A program made the position numbers and the translations under genes. A DNA stretch of 64,000 nucleotides from Ricinus communis (Eukaryota; Streptophyta; Magnoliopsida; Malpighiales; Euphorbiaceae), in NCBI RefSeq assembly GCF_019578655.1, contig NC_063263.1, positions 12,523,001-12,587,000 of the forward strand, read 5' to 3'. Every line of letters starts with the position of its first letter. The first letter of the stretch is position 1. Shown piece after piece: positions 39,661 to 50,320 of the stretch. The notes beneath the pieces are model-generated. The model saw only the letters and a program-made list of their open reading frames with translations. It was not told the DNA's origin and ran no database searches.

Positions 39661-40570
39661 TATTTAAAGTTAAGGTGTTGAAGTAATTAAATAATTAAGA
39701 TTATACATTTAAATAATTTTATTTTGTTAATAATTAAGATATTAAAAATTATTGGTCGAAGAAAGTATAAATTAATATTTTGCATGATTATTAAAGCTTA
39801 TCAGGTTTGAATGTAATATAAAGTATAATTACTTCAAAATGTATAAGTTAAGAGCCATTTTTCCATTTTCAAAAAAAAAAGAAAAAAGCCATTGTTCCCA
39901 AAGGCTCATACAAACATTACACACTTTGTTTTTTTTTTTTTGCATCACGAAAATTGGATTGATTTTTTAATTTATTAATAAAATATTTAAATTTATATAT
40001 AATATTCTACTTTTCATATAAATATTGAGTTTAGTCATTATATATATATATATATATATATAATATTTAATAATCTTTACATGATTATAATGTATTTTTA
40101 TATTTATATGTACATAAATAAAATAGCTTTCATCCTATTAGAGTTCGGTCTCGTTGAATATTCGAAAATACTCATCCGACTGCTATTTTATTTTTAATCT
40201 TTTAATTTTTAATTTTTAAGTTAATTTCATGCTGAATAAAAGATACATATTATAAATTATTTAAATATTATAAAAATATAAATTAAATAATTGATTAGAC
40301 TATATTTAAAGTTAAGGTGTTGAAGTAATTAAATAATTAAGATTATACATTTACTCGGAGAAGAAATACATATATATATATATATATATATATCTTATGG
40401 ATAACTACATTTAGCATCTAAAAACATAAATAATGTTAAACTTAGTTCAGCTCTCCTCTGACATACGAAAAGAGTCCAAGACTGTTGTTGCTGTTAACAC
40501 ATTACAAAAAAAGCTGCGGGAATTGCAAGGCAGGATATATCCTTCTACGGCCCAATTCCATAGGACTGGC
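39661..40570. repeat. Right arm of the inverted repeat
   Basis: This is the reverse complement of 37645-38527, with its outer end GGACTGGC at 40570. At its inner side it runs about 45 nt further than the left arm, to TTTAAAGTTAAGGTGTTGAA at 39664-39683. That extension appears inverted at about 40838-40886, so 39.66-40.89 kb looks like a unit with terminal inverted repeats of its own. The (TA)n tract is at 40369-40393. Confidence 0.88.
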
Positions 40571-40589
40571 TCGGCCCAACCCAGTTTCC

Positions 40590-40890
40590 CTGATGCAAAA
40601 AAATAAAAGAAAAAAACCAAGTGTGTAGAGTTTGTATGAACCTTTGGGAACAATGGCTTTTTTCTTTTTTTTTTTGAGAATGGAAAAATGGCTCTTAACT
40701 TATGCATTTTGAAGTAATTATACTTTATATTATATTCAAACCTGATAAGCTTCAATAATTATATAAAATATTAATTTATACTTTTTTCGACCAATGATTT
40801 TTAATATCTTAATTATTAACAAAAAAAAATTATTATAAATGTATAATCTTAATTATTTAATTACTTCAACACCTTAACTTTAAAGGTGCC
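40590..40890. repeat. Third copy of the inner repeat segment
   Basis: The sequence from CCTGATGCAAAA through CCTTTGGGAACAATGGCTTT to CTTCAACACCTTAACTTTAA is a direct copy of 38278-38527 plus the ~45-nt end motif. Small base differences show that it is older or independent. It ends less than 100 nt from the FCF1 stop codon at 40978, so the FCF1 3' untranslated region may run into it. Confidence 0.85.
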
Positions 40891-40977
40891 AAATTCTATT
40901 ACTATCTTTTGATGGAAGAAAACAGCCCAGCTCATTAGAGGTGTCAAAACCGTCATCTCCTTTTCCTGTATGATGTC

Positions 40978-43309
40978 TCAAAATCTTGGAGCTGCACCAG
41001 AAGCATACAAGTGAGTCAGAAAAATCCTTAGGAGCCGATCTCAGAACAAAGTGATAATCATAAAAGTAAACAAATGACTGGAGAAAAGGTGCAAATGATC
41101 CTCGTAATTTTGCATATATAACAGTGGCTTTGTCCTATATCAGCCAGATTTATCTTTGTAAAGATCAGGCCAGTTGAATCTGCCCATTCTTATCACACCA
41201 AGACTATAGATCGTGCTTTTCAAATGAAGCTTACCTCCACCCATTGTTGCTTCAGGCAACCGCTCAATTGAGTATTTGTGTTGTGTAATGTACATGATTG
41301 GCACACCAGGGACCTGGAAGAAACAAGGAATTTTGTCACAGCGCAATTACATTCGAATATATTGAAACTATCTTATTTCTTTAAGGTACCTTGCGTATCC
41401 TCCGCTTCAAATCTCGGTCACATGTAGCAACTATATAACATTTATGCTGTTGCACACAAAAATTGTTCAAGTCAAGCCAAGCCTATATTAATTAATCACA
41501 GAGTAATAATCTGATAATTATGAACGATGATACTATGGCAACTAATAAAAGGAGAAAAATCTCCACACAATACCTAAATAAAATATTAATACAATGCAAG
41601 AAATAAATTTTGCAAAAAGCAACAAAGCCATGGCAATGGTAGATAATACTACTTGTCTTATTAAAGTCGTAAATCATAAACAATAACACTTAAATAGAAA
41701 CTTCAATTAACTATAAAATGACATGTGCAAGATTTTAGCAAAACAACCATACCTGAGTAACTCTGTCAACAATGCAGTCATCAGCATAAGTCCCTTTATG
41801 AATACAGGGAAGTCTCTCAAAGCGTGGATCCTTAGCAATCCTGTTAAAACAAAATGCAATAATTTCATGTCAGAGATAAAAAAAAATTTACAATCAAAAT
41901 TCTAACAAAATGGAGTAATGATGTCAATTGCACATGAACCAGTTGTTGGTCCATAAAATGCATAGGACAGGCGATGGAGATATAGGATAGCTAAAACTTG
42001 CCATAATAAGTATAGCAGATATCACAAGTACATAAGGAGTCTTCTATATTTTTGTTTTCAAAAATCAATCATACTAATTATAAGCAGATATTATCCACCC
42101 CCGCAGACACCTTCCAAACACATAAATCAAATAACTTCAAACCATGACGCAAAGAAAACAAAATGATAATATCAGCAAGTTTTTGCAGTACTTAAGTTAC
42201 GGAGAAAAGTACCTGAGAGCTACACGGTATTTCTGACCTAACTTCTCAAGTTCTGCCATCACACAATCTGTGATACAAGGTGTACCTTTAAATTGCAAAG
42301 GAGGAACACATCAATAAAATTAGAGCAGAAATAGCTAAGATTTACCTCATTATTTGATTATTTACTAAGACAATCAATGTATAATTCTTTCCAAAGCCGA
42401 TAATAAATTAGCAACAGGAGTACAAAAATGACCACTATGGCAATTTAAGGCATCAAACATCAACAGAGATAGAGACCAACCCGCACAGCCAAAGTACAAG
42501 ATAAAAATATGACCCTAGACGAAACTCACATTTTGCATACAAACAATCCATCATCGCCTTCTCCAAATCCAACTGCAATCCAATAGGGAGAAAAGAGGGA
42601 ATTGTAAGTGCTAAATAAAAGAGTAAAATTCTGAGTAATACTACTAAACAATAAATGCAAAAAACTATTATGATCATCTAAATTTTGAAAGTAACATAAA
42701 TTAACATCAAATTACTATAATTTTCAATTGCATTTTGACCTTCAAAGATTTCTCTCCTATTGTTAAATATTTAAGCTTTTACACCTATTTACCAAAGCAA
42801 TCACAATAAATTGAGAACACAAAAAAAGCGCTCACTTTATTTTGAATGGAGAAATTGATAAAGTTGGTATCAACCAACACCCTGTAGGGTGGCCCCAACG
42901 CGGTGTTGTATTTGAAGTAAAGCGCAGAAGAAACTTGTGGCCTAATTTGCAGTAAAACATCAAAATTAAAGAAAAATGATAAACCTTTAGATGAAAAATA
43001 GACTAGCCACAACAAGGACCAAAAAATATAAAAAGAGGCTTACACATTTCTGGGGAGCTTGTCCTTGGAGAGGTCCTTTTTCTTAGGATTCAAAACCTCT
43101 TCTTTGTAACTTAATATAGAATTAAACAACACAGTGAACATAAATAAACAGAAAAACAAATAAAGCTGATATATAACACATGTAGAGCATAAAACAAATT
43201 ATTATAATAATATTAATAATTTAAAAAGAAGAACTCACTGTTTAATTGCTTTTGAGGTGATTATCTTCTTCATTGCTGCAAATTTAGGTCCTTTTTTTGC
43301 TCTCCCCAT
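40978..43309 (-). CDS. FCF1: rRNA-processing PIN nuclease FCF1/UTP24 (nine exons)
   Basis: FCF1/UTP24 is the small-subunit processome endonuclease for early pre-rRNA cleavage in the nucleolus; that role is family knowledge. Exons on the minus strand are 43309-43239, 43109-43044, 42941-42836, 42572-42530, 42285-42213, 41840-41753, 41446-41390, 41313-41235 and 40991-40978. All introns are GT-AG with matching phases, giving 198 residues, the same as the human protein. The N-terminus [20 protein letters not shown] is basic. The PIN domain spans about 66-170 with the expected acidic residues: Asp70 in LVDTNFINF, Glu107 in CVMAELEKL, Asp140/Asp141 in GTYADDC and Asp159/Asp161 in [10 protein letters not shown]. 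Four Cys/His-containing stretches lie around CLYAKCTPC and PCIHKG. The last exon is only 14 nt and encodes the end of GGAPRF plus the stop. Retention of the last intron would replace it with about 31 other residues. Confidence 0.95.
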
Positions 43310-43540
43310 TGTGTACACTTCAAATTATAATAAAACCTAAAAACCATTCAACCAAATAGTATTATATCATCTTATATCCGTAGAAATTATGAATCTAAAT
43401 CATGCCATAAGTCTCCAATCTCAAGTTAACTATCATGTTTTACAAAATCTGGAGTCGAAATTTAACTGAATTTACCAGAAGAGCTGTAGTAACGAAACCG
43501 ATGGAGAAGATGAAGGAGGTTAGAGGCGGTGCGGTAGCTT

Positions 43541-43884
43541 CGGCGATACACAAAGCAAACAGACTGTGCACTTCGTATACCAACAACAAGAAGGGCGACA
43601 GAAATTTACCTTAAGGCGACAGCAGCCGATGAAGAATGCAGCAGCCGATGAAGAATGCAGCAGCGGGTGGAGGCGACACCACGAGGAGACAGCAGCAAGG
43701 GAGGCGACGGCAGCAAGGTTTTGCGAGGGTGGAGGCTTGATTGAATTAGGGATTAATGTTGGGTATATTTGTTTAGTTTGTTATATCAAAATTATGCAGT
43801 GTAGTTTTATTTAAAAATTATATAAATTATCTTAAAACTATGCAGTAGTTTTTGTCAAAATTATAAAGTTTTATTTAAAATTAT
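43541..43884. repeat. Repeat D, copy 2, just upstream of FCF1
   Basis: A direct copy of 37254-37644, starting CGGCGATACACAAAGCAAAC. The GCAGCCGATGAAGAAT phrase is duplicated here, and the tail reaches TTTTGTCAAAATTATAAAG. The copy starts about 230 bp upstream of the FCF1 start codon, so the FCF1 promoter has little unique sequence before the repeat. Confidence 0.85.
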
Positions 43885-44385
43885 ATAATTTTTTTAATTT
43901 ATTAATAAAATATTTAAATTTATATATAATAGTCTATTTTTTATATAAATATTGAATTTATACATTATAAATATATATATATATATAAAATATATTTTTA
44001 TATTTATATGTACATAAATAAAATAACTTTTGTCCTATTATAATTCAATCTCGTTGAATATTCAAAAATATTCATCCGGTTGTTATTTTATTTTATAATT
44101 TTTATAATTTTTAAATTAATCTCATACTGAATAAAAAATACATGTTATAAATTATTTAAATATTATAAAAATATAAATTAAATGATTGATTAGATTATAT
44201 TTAAAGTTAAAGTGCTGAAGTAATTAAATAATTAAGATTATACATTTACTCAGAAAAGAAATATATATATATATTTTATGGATAACTACATTTAGCACAT
44301 GAAACCATAAATAATGTTAAATTTAGTTCAGTTGTTACCATATTACAAAAAAAGCTGTGGGAATTACAAGGCAGGATATATCCAA
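43885..44385. repeat. Fourth, diverged copy of the inverted-repeat arm
   Basis: This matches 39962-40541 in the same orientation (TTTTTTAATTTATTAATAAA ... GGCAGGATATATCC) but is clearly more diverged than the two main arms from each other. Unlike copy 1, repeat D here joins the arm at its inner side. Confidence 0.8.
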
Positions 44386-44899
44386 AATGGACGGAGAAAA
44401 TTTAGAGGAAGGATACATGAATCTGAACGGTTCTCAAATTGATGTTTCAATTAAAAACTTAACGTGTTGTCACAAAAAAAAAATTAAAAAAAAAAAAAAA
44501 AAAAATCCATAGATTCGACAAGATACCTCCACGCCTGCACTGCACCGAATCCAATATAGAGCTAACATAGGTACTAAGATGTTAACTTTCTGCTTCTTCT
44601 CCTACTTACAGAAGTCTTCTTTTGTGTCTATTATTCATACTTAAGCATCTGAAATAACGTTATTGTTTTAGACAAAAAGAAATGGAAAAAGTTTCAAAAA
44701 TTGAATCTTTTGATTCTACAAAATCACGAGAATGAGAGTTTGTTAAGTTATTGTTGATAATTAATAATTAGTAGCTAATAGTTAATAATTAATTAATAGT
44801 ACATAGTTCATAATGGCATCAGATAAAATTATTTATAACTCTTGTTGTTGCTATATATTTATTTGCGCAGCAACTGCAAACTCAGATAAGGCAGGTTTT

Positions 44900-45215
44900 G
44901 AGCATATCTGCCCCTCCAAAAATGTCTCTACAGGCAGTGGCTAACCCCCATAGTTTGGGAATCCTCCTTCTGGGAACCTCCAAAATTAATCTGGTCCCTA
45001 ACCCCATAGAAGTAAGCAGGTTTGAGGGTTGCTCAGTATCAAAATAATTGGCCACGGGTAAACAAAATTAAGGAAAATAGATTCCTTAATCATTTTAGCA
45101 CAGTTATAATTCTTGGCATTAGAGATAAAATCATGTCTGGCTTTCCAAATTGACCAGATAATAAAACCAATGTAAATAGACGCATTTGCTTCACCCTTTT
45201 CTAATTTTTAAGCAT
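44900..45215 (-). pseudogene. Relic of a LINE-type reverse-transcriptase/zf-RVT region
   Basis: Read on the minus strand, the frame gives EANASIYIGFIIWSIWKARH followed by DFISNAKNYNCAKMIKESIF. The IW.IWKAR...F pattern is typical of the zf-RVT/RNase H part of plant non-LTR retroelement polyproteins. The frame breaks soon after and no upstream endonuclease or polymerase motifs are seen, so this is a decayed fragment. Confidence 0.5.
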
Positions 45216-47353
45216 AGATAACCCGGACTTTTAGGGAATGCCCCTCCTAGTAACCAATAAATGATAAGTACTCTTTTTGTATGGATCCTATTTTAACCAC
45301 AACTTACCAAGTCAAGCCATTAATCTAAATGACTATTATGGCGAGTGGTTGGACTTGGAAATGACTATGATAAATATTTTATTTAACAAAATTAGATTAT
45401 TATATTTACATTTTAAGTGCTTTTTGTAATTTTAAAAATGTCATTTTGGAATATCAACTACTAATTTTTTTAATTCTATTCTTTTTAAAAATAAAATATC
45501 ATTTAATTGAAATAATTTAATTATTTTTTATTAGAATGTAATATAATTAATAATCTTTTTATTTGTATTATATAAGATTAAAAAAAGAAAAAGAAAAAGG
45601 TGAGATTAAAAGAAATGGAGGGAGTAAGAGGTTGCGGCTTGTTTTGGACACAATAATTATAGGCTGACATAAATTCCGCATAATTGGTGGGGCCCAAACT
45701 TGGAAAATCAAAGCGTGAATTTGATGAGTTGCTTTCGTTAGCTTTTTTTCTTTTTCTTTTTCTTTTTTTACTTGGAAATATGCACAGAGTCTTCCATTAA
45801 AAAAGAAAAAAAAAACAAACAAACAAAATACGATTCACTTCAGGCCCAAATTCAAGCTTGTTTGGGCCCTCAAAAAACAAAGAAAAAGGTTGCAAATTTG
45901 TGGTGAGACCCACTCGCCTGACCTTACCACCAGGAAAATGTGTTTTTGCAGTACAGCCATAAATTATTAGTTGAAGATGAACCCCCTTAACCACCCTCTT
46001 CTTGTATTTTAGTGGTCAATTGGTGTTGCACATCATTGAATCATCTTCTTTACTTTTAAAAAGAAAAATAAAATTTCGGCACTGATATTGCTTGCTAACA
46101 CTCAGAAAATCTTGAACTCAAAACACCCATGTGGTTATCTAAAAACTCAGTTATATGATCAATCGAACGAATCCTAAATTCAGAACTATCGTCTCTTCTT
46201 TAGGTTGGAGTATGTAATAAGAAAGGACAGTTTTTTGTTCCTACAGAGCAGCATGACTCTGTGAGAGGTAAACAAGAGCTGTCTATCATATATATTTTCC
46301 TGAACTCAGTTCCTGTAAAGCCAGCTGGGGTGGTTTCTTGTGAAAATCATATATATTCCATGCACGTTTGCTTTCTGGATGTCTCTAAGAATTTGAACCA
46401 AAGTAATTTAAACGGGATTCATGAATGAGATGACTTTCTTTCATTTTCACCCCCAACAAATTAATAATAATGCGGATAAGAATTCTACAGAATATCATCA
46501 TTGGTGTACTGTGAACTGAAAGAAATAAGAAAACTTTGTTTTTGAAACTTTGGTGAGCACCCATGTGGCAGACATGTAAAGTAAATTCCAGGTTTTCTTT
46601 TTTCTTTTTTCTTTTTTTAAATAAAAAAGGCTTGAGAAGAACTTAGACATTTGATTTTGAAATTGATCAAGACTTGATAGGTAATATGGATTTGGTAATA
46701 GTCTGACTTTTATTTAAATTCATTGTATGCTTCAGTTTCTAGCTTTCATACACTTGACCATTTTTAAAGACTTCAATTTAATAGTTTCAATCATCTCATT
46801 GCAAAACATCTGAAAATTAAATATCAAAAGAAAGAAAAGGGAGGCAAAATGTGTTAAAATAAAAATTATGAAACATTATAATCGGCCGAAATTTTGATAA
46901 GTATCTAACTTAATTTATTGTTAATGTTCCATAACATTGGTTTCCTTGTTTATAGGAAAATTTAATCTTATAACATTGAAAATCCTATTAAATCCTTTTC
47001 ATCAAGAAAAATCTGAGTTGTTTCATGTATTATGAGTACCTATTTTCAATGTTGTTGGTGAAAACTAAAAGGAAAGCCTGCTGTTCTCTGCTGTATACCC
47101 ACAAAGTTTGGGGGATATAGGGAACAATGTATATGTCTCAAAAGTGTAAGATATTATACAGCTGCTAAAATACCTAAACGGGAGAATTTTTACATGTAAA
47201 TTGGTATCAGACGTCAGGTTATTGAGTCCTGAAAGGATAGGAAAAACAATGTTTTGATGCATGCATAAATAGTGAAATGTGGTTCGAGCATATGCTACAT
47301 TTGACCATTGCTTTTTGGCTGTTTTATATAAGCTAGATTCCACTTATCTACTT

Positions 47354-47372
47354 TTCTTTCTTTCTTTCTTTC
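47354..47372 (+). repeat. (CTTT)n microsatellite
   Basis: Several uninterrupted CTTT units in the intergenic desert. Confidence 0.85.
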
Positions 47373-48782
47373 ATTTTATCTTACATAGTATCCAATGAGA
47401 GCTTTTGCTTAATACATAAATAGCATCTGTGATGGTGGAAAGGAATGCCCTTTTTGTAATGTATCAAGTTAGGATACTAATTTTTGGCTTCTTATATAAT
47501 TTCACGCCTAAATTTGACTTGACTAAATCTCTCGTATTCTTTAATTTTATATTATTTTAATCAATAACCCTTTCTTTAATTTTTATTATGATATGCTTCA
47601 TTTTAAAGCACGCGGGTATTATTCATAAAATCTTTTAATTGCACCAATAAATTATGACCTTAATAGATAATATATAAAAGTTGAGATGAGATGTATCGTG
47701 AGTTAAATTATAGTTGAGAGATATTAGAGACTAATTTAGTAAAGTTCAAGAATGAAACTATCTATTAATTCATAAGTTTCCATTTCAGATTAAATATTGA
47801 TAAAAAAATAAAAGAAAAAGAATATGATTATGATGTAGCTCCTTTTTAACTTTAATTATTTGGGTTTCTTTAGGCCGCATTATTTTACTGCACAACAATC
47901 TTTTAAAATTCATATTTCAGTAAATAAAAATTAATATTATTTTTAAGAAATTTATAAAATATAACTTAAATAGTCTTATAAAAGACATAAAGTAACTTGA
48001 GCAATTTATAAACTAATATATTATAAAAATATAAGACATTTTGCTGATATAAAGAAAATCAAATATACTAATTAAGAATAACGATCACATATTTAAAATT
48101 AAAAATCACAAAATCATGCATGTGTTTCTTTTTACTTTTCCCTTTTAAGTATAATATTTAGACCCCAAAAGAGTTGGGTGGGCGATCATTGCTTTATGAT
48201 TTTTCTCAATCAGAAAAGCTTAGGCTAATCATTAGAGTTATATAATTCCATCACCAGTGAGACGAATGCAGTCTCAGATTTATAATTCTTCAACAAAATG
48301 GCTACGTTTACAGGACTACTTGACACTTGGAATTAAGCAACAGGCTCTTCTCTTCTAATGACGTATGGAACTGTGTACTTTTCTTTATCATATTGCAACT
48401 TTTATTAGAGCCATAGCTAAGCTTGAGTCAGTAACAGTTAAATAGTCTTATAAAAGGCATAAGTAATTAGAGAACCGTCTGTCATAAGATTCAGCCAAGT
48501 CCCTATGGCCATTTCAACTTGCCATATTACCTCGAACTAGAGGGTTGGAAATTAAATTTATGAGAGGCAGCTAGTGAATGTAATTTTAATTGTTTTTTCA
48601 TTATACATTAGTTTATGAGGAAGAAAGTTTTTATAATTTTGAACAGAGTTTTGAGTTCTTTTCATTGTTAACAAAGTACAAAACATATGATGTCAACGTG
48701 TTATTTACTTCTACACTTGGAACTTTAAATACATGGAAATCATGCATTGCACTAATTATATACAGCAGCAGCAGCAGCTTCT

Positions 48783-48786
<4 letters not shown>

Positions 48787-48820
<34 letters not shown>
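48787..48820. repeat. (TA)n microsatellite
   Basis: About 16 TA units directly follow a short CAG run (GCAGCAGCAGCAGC at about 48764-48778). Confidence 0.9.
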
Positions 48821-48824
<4 letters not shown>

Positions 48825-50273
48825 GTGTTAGGTTTGAGAGATGATGATCACATATGAGTTTTTAGAAATATAATTGTATTAATTGCACTGTGCATATGAA
48901 ACATAGTTCCATGTTTTTAATATATTTTCATATTCATTTTATTCTATTTTATACTAAAATATTTAATTAATATGATGAGATTGATCGGATATATGCACTC
49001 TAAATTTTTCGATCATATATAGAAATTCTGGTATCGTGTTAAAGAATGTTCAATTTAAAAATTTCAATAATTATTGAAACTTTAAGCATAATTTTATATT
49101 TTTAACAATAATTGTAAATTTTTTCTTGTGAAAAATCTCTAAATATGGATTTTGAATTTTTCTTCTATAAGAGTTTTATAATCATCCATTACAGGAGTGT
49201 TGAGTTCTCTCTTTATAATACCGGTGAAAAAAAAATCAGATTTCATATTTAAACAATCAAACTCGTCAAAAACATCTATATAGTCAATATATGTGGCTTA
49301 CTACCACTGAATGGAACATTTTTCCTGCAGAATTACAATTTATTACTCCGTCAACACAGTTAATGATTATTATAAATAGATTTTTTTATTTGTATTTTTT
49401 GATATTTGATGTTTAATTTTATTTTTTATATCAATTATATTTATTAATAGAATATTCTTTTTTTTTTTTAAGGAAAAAGAAATTAATATTGTAGAAAGTC
49501 TCGAGGCTAATTAATGATAAGCAGTAGACACCAACATCTCTGTGAGTGTGGTTTTCTGTTGTTGTGCTGTGCAAAATTGACTTTTGCAATTAGATTTTTT
49601 GTGTTTTAATATAGAGAGAGCTATTTAAAGTTGAAACATTACACATCGGAGCGCAACACAATATTGAATCACTGCTTTTACATTAGACATGTATTCTAAG
49701 TGTATCAGTCATTCTTGTTCGTATTTACACTTTATTATTTTCACGAATAAAATGATTTTTTAGATTCTGAATTTCGTTCGTGATTAAAATTTTGAGTTTG
49801 AATTTCAATTTTTTTAAAAATTATTATCAGGATTATTAAAAACAATTAAAGGCAGCCTCAAAAATATCATAGTACCATTCCAGATGTGTGCACAGAAATA
49901 TGGTACCAAATATTTAAGATATTGGGAGTAAGGAAGTATCCTCGAAGAAAAGAAAACGCATAGTTGAAGGAAATAATGCAATGAAATCTAAGAAAGATGG
50001 AGCAATAAATATATTAGGAGTGTAGCATAGGTTTCTTCTGGATATTTGTGTTAGCCCCATGCATTCCAAGTAAGATTTTCTAGTTGATTGGCATCAAGAC
50101 TCCCATATTCTGTAGCCTCAAAAGAAACCCAAAAAGAAAAGAAAAAGAAATCACAGAGAGGGGGTGCATTAAATAAGAAAATAAGGAAGCCCATAGCATT
50201 CTTCTGTATATGATTACAAATGATAGTTGCATGTGGAATGGCTCATCATCAGACACAACACTCTCCAATGCCA

Positions 50274-50280
<7 letters not shown>

Positions 50281-50320
<40 letters not shown>
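50281..50320. repeat. Compound (CT)n(TA)n microsatellite
   Basis: About 12 CT units pass directly into about 8 TA units. It lies in the desert with no linked gene. Confidence 0.9.

Noticed and set aside
45568..46000. Minus-strand frames of 84 and 65 codons
   Set aside because: They are low-complexity Phe/Lys-rich translations of A/T runs, with no exon partners or motifs.
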